64,000 bases of DNA from Skeletonema tropicum. Taxonomy: Eukaryota; Bacillariophyta; Thalassiosirophyceae; Thalassiosirales; Thalassiosiraceae. Shown in pieces: positions 21,340-33,012 of this stretch; within the stretch, counting starts at the first letter, position 1; every line of letters begins with the position of its first letter. The notes under the pieces are model-generated. The model was not told the origin of the DNA, did no database searches, and worked only from the letters and a program-made list of their open reading frames with translations. Location of the stretch: positions 930,001 to 994,000 of the forward strand of contig CM074142.1 of the NCBI GenBank assembly GCA_037178625.1, in the 5' to 3' direction. Position numbers and translations under genes: made by a program.

Positions 21340-22389
21340 TGACCTGGAAGTCCCCCTATGAGATGAGGCCTTTAGTGTAAAGATTGTGTGACTTGCTAAT
21401 GTGACCTGTGTCACTATACTTGCGATTTACGAAAGGCCTCGTTTGGCGATCCAATGCAAGAAAAGCGGTATTCAAATCTGTCACATCTAGGGACATTCAG
21501 GGATCAGGGACACTCACCGCGACTGTCCCCGACTGTCCCCGACTGTCCCTGAGTGTCCCTCACTGTCCCTGACTATCCCTGAGTGTCCCTACTGTCCATG
21601 AGTGTCCTCGCCAATTTTACCATCACTACACGCACTATCATGCTACACGTCATAGAAGTACCTACCTATCTAATCACAAACTTCTATGCACTACAGATCC
21701 TACACAAACACACCATGTATAGATTTAGACGCCTCTAGCATCGCACAAGACAGCGTACCAGTCAATCAGACGACGATGGGAGCGAGAGTGAAGAATGCAT
21801 TGATATCTCATCTTCCTCATCAAACTCAAACGATCACCTTTTCTCCGACTCTTCCGCTGCTTCAAACTCTTCCGCCTCATCATCAAGCGACAGCGAATCA
21901 GACGAAAGTGAATCAGACGAAGTAGATTGTCTACCAGGAGCCTTGAAAATGCGCTCTCTGGAGAATGACAGCGACAGCAATCCAACTGCTAGCTCTAATG
22001 ACTCTGATTCTGATATTGTCAGATTGTGTTTAAGGAATGCTTGCCACCGTCTGATTCGAGCAGGTGATGGTGCGTGTAGTGATGGTAAAATTGACGAGGA
22101 CAATCAGAGACAGTAGGGACACTCAGGGATAGTCAGGGATAGTCAGGGACAGTGAGGGACACTCAGGGATAGTCGGGGACAGTCGGGGACTCTCAGGGAC
22201 AGTCAGGGACACTCGCGGTGAGTGTCCCTGAGTGTCCCTAGATGTGACAGATTTGAATACTGCTTTTCTTGCGTTGGATCGCCAAACGAGGCCTTTCGTA
22301 AATCGCACGTATAGTGACACAAGTCACATTAGCAAGTCACACTGCCTTTACACTAAAGGCCTCATCTCATAGGGGGTCTTCCTGACCTG
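21340..22389. mobile_element. MULE-like element with long terminal inverted repeats
   Basis: An 8-bp direct repeat CTGACCTG (21340-21347 and 22382-22389) flanks a 1034-bp element. The ends are inverted repeats: GAAGTCCCCCTATGAGATGA on the left and its near-perfect complement on the right. Homology continues for over 150 bp through GAAAGGCCTCGTTTGGCGAT and into runs of short units (GACTGTCCC, GAGTGTCCC) inverted between the arms. The 8-bp duplication and long TIRs fit Mutator-like elements; hAT is less likely. The core has no transposase but holds an acidic exon-like frame (21741-22115), so it is non-autonomous and may carry a captured host fragment. Confidence 0.75.
21741..22115 (+). other. 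Ser/Asp/Glu-rich exon-like frame inside the MULE-like element
   Basis: An open frame that begins just after a TAG (a possible splice acceptor, CTCTAG) and runs ~124 codons to a TAG. It reads DDDGSESEECIDISSSSS..., SDSESDESESDEVDC, then LRNACHRLIRAGDG. It has no ATG near its start, so it would have to be an internal or last exon. Composition is like acidic low-complexity nuclear proteins. It could be a captured host exon or part of a lost element gene. Confidence 0.35.
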
Positions 22390-22425
22390 TGACCTTGACA
22401 TTGTTGCTTCTACGCTTGAGCGCGA

Positions 22426-22679
22426 GCTGAAGCTAGGCTTTCGGGTATAAGGGGGCGGCCTATCCGATTTCAGGGGGATTCCCCCTCCTTTTCCCCCTCC
22501 AAGAAACAGGGGGGACGGCTAGTTAGAGGATTCTCCCGTGATTACGGTCTAAATCTAGCCGAAATCGGGCTAAAAAAGACTTTTTGCAGATCAATTTAGA
22601 CGATTTTGCCTCCTGCGAGCCACCCCGATTTCAGGGGGCGCCCCCGGCTCCCCCTTGTACCCGAAAGCCTAGCTGAAGC
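22426..22679. mobile_element. MITE with 8-bp target duplication
   Basis: GCTGAAGC is duplicated at 22426-22433 and 22672-22679. The 238-bp insert has inverted ends TAGGCTTTCGGGTA and TACCCGAAAGCCTA, with G-rich and C-rich subterminal blocks (GATTTCAGGGGG occurs near both ends in the same orientation). There is no coding capacity. The 8-bp duplication points to hAT- or Mutator-type mobilisation in trans. Confidence 0.8.
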
Positions 22680-24164
22680 ATCAATCCCTACTTAAGTACA
22701 TACTTAATTAGATACAAGTAGATTATTTTAGTTGCTACTCCCTCTACAATAGAGAGGCACTAGTGCCAGTAGAGAAAAGGTGAACTTAAACAAGGGGCAA
22801 CACGCATGAAGAGTAAATATGCCGCCTTGCTGTGGTTTGGAGCTGGTGCGATAGTAGGAATTTTGGTAGGTTGGAGTTGTTGTGCGTAGAAGAGTTAATA
22901 ATGATAATGCATTGTGAATCTGCGATTGCTGCATCCTGATCCTGAGGACGTCCTGCTCCTCCATCCAAGATGTTGGCTTTTTGGTTGAGGAAGTACAGTT
23001 TCTTGACGACTAGTAAATAATAACGGATCGAATACTCTATTTTGGCACTGCGGGGGCGTGCATGTGTTTACAGACAAAGCAGTGTGGTTAAAAGAAATAA
23101 AAATGTAAGTTAAAGTTAAACACTCATCAAGATATCAAGCGCATGTGATCCGACAGTTCACAGTATAGAAGAAACAGTATGTACATGCAGTACTACAGAA
23201 AGATAGTCAGAGAGCTAGCAGAGACAAGTTCGGCCTGACATATGATATTTCGAGTAGAAAAGTGGCTTCGTGCCGATTCGTGCCTGTTTTCTTGCTTTTC
23301 CATCGATATTGTTCGAGTTCCAGTTACTCGCCGACCTTGATAATTTTAGCTCATCTCTACATCGCAGCATTTTTTTACAGGGTTTTCGTCTGCCATGACA
23401 TCCTCTTGCACATTGCTATCAAGTCATAATGATCTACAACTAACTGCATATAGTCCATCCAGCAGATGTGAATGCGTCCTTTAGAACCTTGGTGTGGAGT
23501 TTGACGACTCATTGAGTTTGTTGTTCTCTCTCCTCTCTCCTCTTCTTGTTCTTGTTGTAAGCATTTTTTGAGGACGACCTCGACTTAACACAAACTTCTT
23601 ATCCACACCCATCATTAACTGCATCAGCGACTCAATCAAATTTGAGTTAAGAACTACTCAGATGTTTATGGTTTGAAATTGCAATTGCTGGCATAACCAT
23701 AACATCTTTGGCTTTTGCACGGTGCACATTGTGGAGCAGGCAGATCTCCTGGAAGCACTGGGATGACTCTTTGCCTACTCTTTGCATATATTAGCTAAAG
23801 CTAACAAGCTTCCACACAATCATCATAATTAAGTAGAAAGGCATTGACAAAAGTATCTGAATGGAAGAAACGGAAGTACGGAAGAGCATGCATGATGTTG
23901 TCTGGAGACCAATCTTGCATGTGTTTTCTCAAGGACACTGGTCCTTCTTCGTACCATCTTTGTGTGTATACTAAATTAGGTTGCAATATCATTAAAGATG
24001 TCTTAATTTACCATTAGGGTTAGGCCAATTTTCTTTCACACAGCTGTTCCTTTCTCCTAAATCAACGACGGAATCAATACTTGGGACAATAACCCTAATG
24101 GCGTCTGAAGTTAGCGCGCGCCGCCAAGCAGCTTGTCTCACTCGTGGCGGTGCGTGGCGTGGCA
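22680..24164. other. Intergenic region, no gene recognised
   Basis: About 1.5 kb without a plausible gene, RNA or repeat that I can name. It separates the two small TIR elements from the LTR retrotransposon. Confidence 0.5.
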
Positions 24165-24169
24165 ACAAG

Positions 24170-24573
24170 TAGAAAAGTTCGCCCGTGACTTGGTAGGAAA
24201 GTCAGACCGTGGCCTTTCTCGTGTAGGATGTAAGGGTTCATACTCACATTGCATTGTGCAGAGATGCGCAATGGTTAGCGTTGAGTTAGACTGAATACTG
24301 GTTTACTGTGTACTTTGAGGCTTGTACGCAGCTATAATCTGTTGTAACGTTTAACGATACTAAAGAAAAGACGGCTTGTCACTACACGAGTGACAAGTAC
24401 GCGCCTTCGGGATATCGGTTGTGCTTAGAATAGATAGTTAGCTGTGCTATTTCTGTAGGTTAGGTACACATTTCGGGGGTTAGCTGCAGACAGTCTAGTG
24501 TGACGTGTGGTAGCAGGATTTACGACAGATGTTACCGTGAGAGGAAGTACAATCTCCACGGGCGATGTTTTGT
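24170..24573 (+). repeat. Left LTR
   Basis: First copy of the ~404-bp terminal repeat. By eye it is identical to the right copy over the ~365 bp before the interruption. It contains the hairpin CTTGTCACT...AGTGACAAG near 24376-24398. Confidence 0.88.
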
Positions 24574-24574
24574 A

Positions 24575-27500
24575 GTTTATCAGACCCATAGTTCATAGCT
24601 GTTTGTCAGGGGACGGAATGGCTATGTTGGTTAGTAATGCTTCTGCTGAAGCAGTGAATCGTCAGTGAAGGTGTTGAGAACAATAGTGTCCTAGAAATGT
24701 TGGGAACATCTTCGACGTATGTGTGCGCCAAGGGTGCAATAGTGGCGGTAGAATCTGCCAATCCATCAGTCCGTTGTGGGAAATTAGATCGTATCCTCTA
24801 GGCTCAGGGTCTTTTGCAGTAGTGACTGTGAGTAGTTTGGCAAGCTTTCACTAGCAAGGGACCGCAACCAGACACACAAGACACACGTGTGGGCGTGGTT
24901 TTCACTAAGAGCTGCAATCAGGGTAGGGGAGAACACGAGCTCCTTTTCCTTCAACTTGCCATGAGAAACAATTCCAGCGTGTTGGAACGTAAATACGATG
25001 AACGAGGACCACAAGGACGAGCATGTTGGAAGCCTGTGAGTGTTAGATTCCGAGTGACATGTGATAATGATCTGGTTAGGCTTACTAGTGGGTGCACTGG
25101 AGCTGTGAGCAACCAATGCTCAGCCGTGAGATTTGTGATGGTTTAGTCTGGTGAGGGATAAATATCTAGATTTGACATCCAGCCAGGTGGTAGTGGTACA
25201 GTGGATGGACAAGACGTCGTCCTGCCGGCCACCAAGTGGTAAAGAAGAACATGGATAAATCTGGGAGGAGAGATTTGACATCCAGCCAGGCGAGGACAAG
25301 TGAAGTGCTGCGAGTCGTTGCAGCGAGAAGAATTGATTAGATATCAGTTGGTGGAGGTTGATACGATGAGGAGTGTCGACGAGTTTCATCAAGATTTATA
25401 TCAGTTCATAGTGGATGGGTTCCACGAAGTCTTCCGAGATCTATTGTGTGAAGTGTGAGATAGATTCGTTTGAGGAGGATTATTCTTAACCACATCTCTC
25501 AGCGAGGGGACAAGTGTGAGGGAATGATTAGCTCGTTGTGATGACGTATATCAAATTGGCTAATAACCAGACGCATATCATGATGGCTAATTCGTGCTCT
25601 AGCGCCTGCGCTGAGGTGATGGTGGTGAAGAAAGGGGACAGGAAGAGCCCTTGTCAAGGATTCTAGTTTATGGCCTAGTATGGCAAAGCCGTAATTGAAT
25701 CAGAAACAGTAGTCAGCAGGAGGTGTCCAAGAAGGAATAATATGCATGAGCTTTGTGAAGCCAAGTACGATGTGTGATGCGCGTATGATGATCCTCATTG
25801 TGAAATCAAGTACGATGGGTGATTTGCGTATGATGATCCTCATTGTGAAGCCAAGTACAACGGTTGATGTGTGTATATCTTTCTCCTTTATGCTGATGAA
25901 TTAGACCAGAGTACACCGATCAGATGGGATGGTAAGGTACTTGGTAAAGAAGTCGGAACGAACCAGAACAGGAGTAGTGATACCTGTAGGCTGGATTGAC
26001 AGAGTAGAAGTGTCATTCATTCGTTGAGCTGAAGAAGTTGCCGAGGAGGATAGTATGTGTGGCAATTGGCATACCGCACGAGATACAAGTCTTCGAGGGT
26101 TCGTATTTGAGTGATCTGACATTCTTATTGAGAGCAACGAGCGTTGCGTGAAATCGAGAGTAGGTAGGCCTGAAATACTCCAAGTGTTCGTCGTGCCGAA
26201 GATAGTAGGCGGTGATAAAGTGACGAACGGAGGTGACCTCGGAGAATGAGCAGAGAGGAGTTTGGCACCTGATTGATAGTGTGATGAGACGTCGATAAGT
26301 TGCTGTGTTGCGTTTTACATGGCGGTGATAGAATGACTTGAGACGATACATCATTAGTTCCAAGAGACGTTCCTGTTAGTGGTTAGACAGGGGACATGAT
26401 TGGAAGAGCGGTCCTTATATTTGAACAAGCTGAATCGAAGTGTTGTGAGGAATGACTAGTACTTCGATGCAGAGGGGACAAGTCGAGATGAGAGATACTT
26501 CCGCGAGGGGACAAGACAGATTGATGCTGTGTAGTTCACTTAGGAAGAGTCCTTATGTTTGAATGTGCTGAATCGAAGTGTGGGTGTAGAAAACAACTAC
26601 TTCAATTCAGAGGGGACAGATTTCAGGATGGATGAGCAAGTGTTCTATGAGATGGTGCAGATCTGGAATGCAAGGCTGTTCGGGTGATGGTAATCATGGC
26701 ATCCAAGATGGCGGTCCTCACGAGGTCATGGTACTAATGACCGCTGGGAGGATTGCTTACATCGATTGAAGTTGCGGTTGTAGATAGTGTTTCTAGCAGC
26801 GCGAGAAATCGAAGTGGGATGTTATTCTGCCGCTACCAAAGATAGTTTGTAAGGGGACTGCGTGAAGCCACAGGAGAACTGCTTTGATGTCTGGAATGAA
26901 ATAGAAGTGAAGATGCAGTAGTCACGACAGTTGTGTGTTGGGACGAAGGTTACATCGAAAATCAGTCAGTCAGGATGACAGTGATTGAGTCTAGTATTTG
27001 TTGGCTCTGAAGTTGTGCTGTTGTGATTGGCGTTGCGATACAGAAGATACATGGGTGAGAAATGTGTCTTGTGTCGAACAACTGTGTGTTGATTGAGTCT
27101 GGCTGTGTTAGCGTGCATGGCGGTAATAAAGTGACTCGGGATCGACTGCAGACAGAGTCTGATGGGATCGTTGCCGCAATTATAGGAGTGGACAACCTAA
27201 GTAGGATTGCAAGGCGGCGAGACATATCAGCAAGATTCTGAAACCAAAGAATTGATAACAAATATGCTTGAGGCGCGAAAAGATTAGTGGTTGATTAAGC
27301 TATGGTTTTATGTGAAGTGCATCGCAGCAGATGGGCTGAAGTGGCACGAGCGGAAAGCTTTGGCACATATCGACGCTGGACATCTTAGACAGAGTGCAGA
27401 GTCTAGTGGACGTTCAAGGAATGGACGTACGGGACAGAGTACAGGGCTGTCGTGGTCTGCCGATGTATTTGTTGAGATCAAGACTTGGTGCGATATAACA

Positions 27501-28471
27501 ACATGGTTTGGCTTGGGTCTTTGAGTCAGGGTACGTGAGGCTTTAACCTTTAGGTTCAGTGGGCAGAGGCTCGTTTGAGGGGACGTTTAGCTAAATGATG
27601 GAAGAGTTTCATCATATGACTCATTGAACAGCGCGAACTGTGGGGAGAGCCTAAGGAGGTGAATGGACAGAGGATACTTACACTGTTGCTCCAGCGGATA
27701 AGACTGAAAGTGGTGCTGCGTTTGAGTGTTCGCAGGACAGTTGCTCTGAAGTTAATCCAATGGAAATGCATCGGCATTGTGTCACGAGCTATAGGTTGGT
27801 AGCTTGCTCTATCTCTGTTTAGATTCTCTCTGAGGGGTTATTTATCCACCGATGGTGACAGAAGAAAACGAATCTGTGACGGTTCGTATGTGCGATCGGG
27901 ATGATTGGCATGAACAGCAGTTTATTGAAGTAGGCGAGTATCGATGCACCTATGGTTCGAATTGTGAGTATATCTCGACGATTTGGGACGTGAGTGTTGA
28001 CAGAAAGATGTGGCTTCTAGCATATTTATTGCTACTTTGAGGGGACTTCTGGCTTAGTCCTTGGAACTACTGTGACCGGATGTTTGGCAGGTCCGGGTGA
28101 AATATAGCAACTTGTGCTGTAAAGCTTCGTGCTCGTACGGTAAGTTGTTTGGTGATGCGATAGATGCATAGACTTGCTCTGCGAGATAATGCATAAGACT
28201 TGGACGCAAGTTCGAGTTGATTGTGACTTTAGCTGCGACGGTATCTGGGATACTAGGTCGGATAGCTGAGTTGAAAACTTTTGAAAGTTGTCGTCGAGAA
28301 ATGAGAATGATAGTCTGCAAAGATATCGTGGTATTTCAGGAGTGATGCAACGAGTATGAGGTATGTTGTGGTTGCGCAAGCGATTACAATACAAATTTGG
28401 AAAGATTCGGTGACTTATGTATCGAGGCAGTATTGAGTTGATTGGGCAATCGACGTCAATCCTGAGGGGAC
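24575..28471 (+). other. LTR-element interior: non-coding with GGGGAC modules
   Basis: No frame with reverse transcriptase, integrase or gag features; the longest open stretches are short and unrecognisable. The motif (G/A)GGGGAC recurs at least ten times (for example near 24609, 25505, 26472, 26513, 26612, 27578, 28039, 28467). Some copies follow a short hairpin such as GAATCGAAGTG...ACTTCGATGC at 26424-26471. A tandem duplication of ~54 bp (GTACGATG...TATGATGATCCTCATTGTGAA) lies at 25757-25865. ATTTGACATCCAGCCAGG occurs twice, near 25171 and 25267. This suggests a structured RNA genome mobilised by an autonomous relative. Confidence 0.6.
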
Positions 28472-28836
28472 TAGAAAAGTTCGCCCGTGACTTGGTAGGA
28501 AAGTCAGACCGTGGCCTTTCTCGTGTAGGATGTAAGGGTTCATACTCACATTGCATTGTGCAGAGATGCGCAATGGTTAGCGTTGAGTTAGACTGAATAC
28601 TGGTTTACTGTGTACTTTGAGGCTTGTACGCAGCTATAATCTGTTGTAACGTTTAACGATACTAAAGAAAAGACGGCTTGTCACTACACGAGTGACAAGT
28701 ACGCGCCTTCGGGATATCGGTTGTGCTTAGAATAGATAGTTAGCTGTGCTATTTCTGTAGGTTAGGTACACATTTCGGGGGTTAGCTGCAGACAGTCTAG
28801 TGTGACGTGTGGTAGCAGGATTTACGACAGATGTTA
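28472..28836 (+). repeat. Right LTR, first part
   Basis: The first ~365 bp of the right LTR. It stops at GATGTTA, where transposon P1 was inserted with a TA duplication; the rest is at 51233-51272. Confidence 0.88.
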
Positions 28837-29017
28837 CAGTCGTCGTACAGTTATTTTGACACACTGTGTTCTGGCTCAGCGTGTCAAAATAACCGTACTT
28901 GTCAAAACATCCGTGTAGCAAGTAAATAGGCATCGGTACATAAGCTTAAATACCAGTACATAGGTATGTACATAGGTTTCAGACAAAGGAGGAGACAAAG
29001 CAAGGTTGCTTACATAT

Positions 29018-29951
29018 TTAGAAGTCTTCATGCTCCCACGTCAATTTCAGTTGTTCCAGAGTCAACGATAAATCTTTCACCAATTCATCAGATTTGCTGT
29101 TTAAGACCATAATCAATTCGACGTTACGAGAGCGTAGATGACCAAATGAATTGAAGAAGATATTGTACCGTGCATCTGCATCATCATCCTCGTCGTCATT
29201 CTCGTCGTCCTCCTCTGAACCCGCATTCTCATTCTCACGGAGTTTCTTGATTGCGTCTAATGCTGCCTCTGCAAGCAGCAATGGTGTCTCGGACGAATCT
29301 TTGATATGCTTTTTACATTGATTGGTTATTTTTTTGAATTGAATAATTTGTTCGCTCCTTCCTTGGCTTCGGCGGCTTCTCCTTTCTTTTTCCTCCAGAA
29401 GGGGGCTTTAGTTTTGTTTGCTTTGATTTCTTCTTCTTTGGTGCATCGGCAGTTAAGTCAACGACACCTCCTCCATTACTTTTCTTTGCAGCGGAAGCGG
29501 TAGAGGAAGGCAAAGGAGCGGCTGCCGCTGAAACATCTGCTGCATTTGCTGACGCTGAACTTCTCGCTGTGGTTTGGACCGAAGAGTTCGTGGTGGTGGT
29601 GGTGGCTGGAGTTTCGACGGGCATAGGTGAGGGTGCGGGTGCAGCTGCCGGTGTTGTTGTCGATGACCGGATTTGATGAACACAGTTAAAACAAATTTCA
29701 AGTTGCGGACCTTTTTTCCCCGCTGGCTTAGGATTAGGTCGATCACCATCCTTTTTAGGCGCAATGACATCAAGGATATCTTTGTATTCTTCTTCGTTAC
29801 CTCGCAAATCATCAAATTGGTGCCCACACGGCGCATGCTTCTGATGTCCGCAACGAAGACAAAAGTGTCTCGAATCCCTGCTGCCTTCAGGCGGCAAGGG
29901 GAGGCCTTCCATGTCGCAATAATCGCCCGCAGCACATCTAGCAGCACTCAT
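29018..29951 (-). pseudogene. P1 transposase remnant (N- and C-terminal parts only)
   Basis: The N-terminal part (29951 to ~29323: MSAARCAAGDYCDMEG... to ERTNYSIQK) and the last ~85 codons (DELVKDLSLTLEQLKLTWEHEDF end) are kept and nearly match P4. The whole DDE catalytic core is gone. At the junction sits ATTGGTTAT, the reverse complement of ATAACCAAT, which stands at the deletion edge in P2 and P4; it looks like filler copied during repair. This protein cannot be a working transposase. Confidence 0.85.
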
Positions 29952-30217
29952 TGTCGTTTACTTTATAAACAGGGGCGCGCAGAATGTGGCGAGCGTGGTG
30001 GTGTGGTGGTGCCTGTGGCGGGATCAGCGCGGGCCCTCGGGGCCTGTCCAGTTTTGTGTCATTTGTAGTAGGTCATTGCACTTTGGTTTTACATTTACAT
30101 ATAGTCTTTTTACAATGGAATCCGGCTATAAAGTTGCTCTGCAATGACGTAGACATAGTCTTAGTGTATTTGGTGCATGGTGATGTTCTGTTTTGTTGTT
30201 ATGGTATGTAGGATAAA

Positions 30218-30451
30218 TTAGTAGAATTGTATTGTGCACAATTTTACCAATTCAAAGTGTCTTTCTCGTGCTTGACAGTTTCTCTGGATTCTTCGCGGAC
30301 GTGACAAAACTGACATACTCAGCCTCCGCCCGGCGCTTCTTTTCGTTTTTTTGGATTTTGCCACGTGTCGCTTCAACTTCATCAACACGTCATTATGTAC
30401 AGCTGAGGTGTTGGTTCTCATTTGTCCGGTGACGCATGCATTTACATTCAT
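30218..30451 (-). CDS. H1 left gene, small basic protein (related to H3 gene A)
   Basis: MNVNACVTGQMRTNTSAVHN and so on, 77 residues, strongly basic in the middle (KSKKTKRSAGRRL). The TNTSAVHNDVLMKLKRHV part resembles SNTVTQNDVKIIREHI at the start of H3 gene A. The last residues read into the family hairpin (GTAAAATTGTGCACAAT), which starts with a possible splice donor, so the true end may differ. Identical frames are in H2 (33013-33246) and H4 (49890-50123). Function unknown. Confidence 0.45.
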   Translation of the reverse strand: MNVNACVTGQMRTNTSAVHNDVLMKLKRHVAKSKKTKRSAGRRLSMSVLSRPRRIQRNCQARERHFELVKLCTIQFY

Positions 30452-30691
30452 CGATATTGTGTCCCATTTGTGACAAATTCAATTGACAAAAATTAGTCCG
30501 AATCGGTATACTTAATTATTTCTTCATCTATCCGTGTCTGGATTCTTTCTCTGTCTGACAGCGTGTTCCTCCTGCTTCGTTGACAGCAAATCGCTTCCGT
30601 CCACATCTCGCCGTCGATCTATTATTTTTTCATTGCAATCATAAAGTATTGTGTAAACCTTTCTACTTCTTATCAATCTAAGTACACAATC

Positions 30692-31974
30692 ATGATAATT
30701 GGCAATACCGATGCGCTGCTGCCGCGACGTCAGCTGTTGGATCTAACACTAATGGCAAGGGTTCTCGTCATTTGATGAGTAAACCTAGCGGCCGTAAGTG
30801 GCAGGCAAGCGCAAGTGCATCAAAGTCGGGCATCATCGACTGTGGCGGAGCTGTCTCATGTTGGACAAGAGCAGGAGACTAATGCCGATGGCGCGACTTC
30901 AAATGTTGGATGTAATGGCAATGGGTTTCGTCGTTTGATGAGTCAACCTTGCGGCCTTGAGCGTGTCGCATGTTCTTCGAAGTCGGCCGATGCTTCGACC
31001 TCATCTACTTTGACGGAGTTGTCTCACACTCACAGCGGACTGAAACGGGGGCATGTTTCGAAGGAGGCTTCAACTTCTAACTGGAAATGGTATGAATATC
31101 CTTGGGCTACCATCCGCACAAACGATCCTATCTTCCGATCCATGGCAACATTTGTTGTTGACGAGAGTGAGAGAAAAAAGCTTGATAGCCTTCCTTTCAA
31201 AAACTATACATGCAGTCGTCACGCCGCCAAAGCAAAGCAACGAAGCTGGGTCCAAGGCCAAGTTCAAGTACCAATCCAGTGAGTTTTGTTCCGCGGAAAG
31301 TTGTTCTTGTGTTGTGTCTCTAAATACTTTCACAGACTAACACTAACACAACCACAACACAATACATAAAATCGTTCACTGCACAATTTTACCAATTCAC
31401 CAGCTTGTCATGTACATGTATCATTGTGCTGCAAAAACACTACTAACTCGTTTCATTTGCATACCGATGCAAATGCATCCTTCCAATTCCAACGTAATGC
31501 GCACAGCACGTGCCCATCCCTCCCTACGAGCAGATTTGCAACAAGGGATGCTGCACCGCATTATTCATGCCATTGCAAATCGCTTACGCCATCACCATTC
31601 ACCGCTGTCAAGGACTTGAAGCTGGATTCGACGAAGGAGACCGCTGGAACCGAATGATATTAGATCCGTCAGATGAGTTGTGGGAGATTAGCAAGAACCT
31701 TGGGACATTGTACGTGGCAACTAGCAGAGGCAAAACACTTGGTTCCAAAGATCAAGCATACCCAACGGACAGTGCCATATACTGGACGGGAAACAGCGTT
31801 TCAACGAACCGAATAAAAAATTGCAAGAGAAAGCAAAATGGGCAGCTCTGCGAATCATACAAGAAGCGAGCAAAGTGGGTAGAATACTTGGAGGGAAAGG
31901 CAGAAGAGACGAAGACGAGGTATAGCAAGAGAAAGTACGATTCTACAAAAAAAGACAATTTCTCACGACGATGA
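30692..31974 (+). pseudogene. H1 right gene: N-module plus Pif1-like helicase C-terminal fragment
   Basis: It starts MIIGNTD, like MKFGNTN of H3 gene D, but frame is lost after a few codons; the expected continuation SNTNGKGSRHLMSKPSG is in another frame. A second NGNGFRRLMSQPCG then appears, followed by YPWATIRTNDPIFRSMATFV, matching INWPLVRTDDRIF in H3 gene D. After an intron-like stretch with the family hairpin comes a helicase C-terminus: VPIPPYEQICNKGCCTALFM, PLQIAYAITIHRCQGLEAG (motif V-like) and GTLYVATSRGK (motif VI-like), as in Pif1-type SF1 helicases of algae. Helicase motifs I-IV are absent. H1, H2 and H4 share the same frameshift. Confidence 0.5.
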
Positions 31975-33012
31975 ATACATCGACTAAATCCAGAGTCCGT
32001 CTGCATCAGGTCATTACATTAGTAAAATTGATCACTGCACAATTCTGCAAAAAAGACCATTTCTTACGTTGAAGAAATACAACAACTAAATCGACTAAAA
32101 CCTGTGCAAAACCTGTATTTCTTTCTCGTAAAGACGTATTTAGACGCCAAAAAAGCGCATTTAGTACATTGAATTTCTCGCTTTCAACAGGTACTTCTCG
32201 CTTTCTACGTAGGAAACCATTCAGATCCTACGCTGGTAGGCTCTACTGAGGACTCTACGTGTCCCAACAGTAAACCTTCTCACTAAAATGCACATATGCT
32301 GATTCCTAGCTAGAACTCTGTAGAATAATTTGGCTGAAAAAATCTGAATTTCCCACCTGTAATAGAAGGGCACCTGCGGCCCCCTATTACGCTGCTCTGC
32401 ACTCCATGAACGGGGGCCCCGAGGGCCGATTAATTTGTCTCGCTGTATTGTGTAAGTACAGTCGTCGTACAGTTATTTTGACACACTGTGTTCTGGCTCA
32501 GCGTGTCAAAATAACCGTACTTGTCAAAACATCCGTGTAGCAAGTAAATAGGCATCGGTACATAAGCTTAAATACCAGTACATAGGTATGTACATAGGTT
32601 TCAGACAAAGGAGGAGACAAAGCAAGGTTGCTTACATATTTAGAAGTCTTCATGCTCCCACGTCAATTTCAGTTGTTCCAGAGTCAACGATAAATCTTTC
32701 ACCAATTCATCAGATTTGCTGTTTAAGACCATAATCAATTCGACGTTACGAGAGCGTAGATGACCAAATAAACAGGGGCGCGCAGAATGTGGCGAGCGTG
32801 GTGGTGCCTGTGGCGGGATCAGCGCGGGCCCTCGGGGCCTGTCCAGTTTTGTGTCATTTGTAGTAGGTCATTGCACTTTGGTTTTACATTTACATATAGT
32901 CTTTTTACAATGGAATCCGGCTATAAAGTTGCTCTGCAATGACGTAGACATAGTCTTAGTGTATTTGGTGCATGGTGATGTTCTGTTTTGTTGTTATGGT
33001 ATGTAGGATAAA

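Larger units (their letters stand above)
29966..32429 (+). mobile_element. H-family element H1 (2.46 kb)
   Basis: Inserted in the 5' leader of the P1 transposase gene. The uninterrupted sequence in P4 shows the empty site: ACTTTA joined to TTAATTTG, with no target duplication. It starts TAAACAGGGGCGCGC and ends GGGGCCCCGAGGGCCGA, next to T. A related palindrome GGGCCCTCGGGGCC lies ~60 bp inside the left end. It carries a minus-strand small gene at the left and a plus-strand gene fragment ending in a helicase-like segment. Compared with H2 it lacks ~185 bp just after the codons for RYSKRK. Confidence 0.8.

Noticed and set aside
21490..22260. Short regularly repeated GACTGTCCC/GAGTGTCCC units resembling a CRISPR array
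   Set aside because: Units are ~10 bp without spacers, inverted between two arms of a TIR element, in a eukaryotic genome.
25885..25920. CTGATGA motif as a hammerhead ribozyme core
   Set aside because: The required GAAA and stem partners were not found around it.
28032..28556. A 174-codon minus-strand frame crossing the LTR boundary
   Set aside because: It runs across an LTR edge, lacks any gag/pol feature, and low-complexity chance is more likely.
24170..28836. Two independent solo LTRs
   Set aside because: The matching flank duplication (ACAAG) and the continued right LTR after the P1 insertion show they bound one element.
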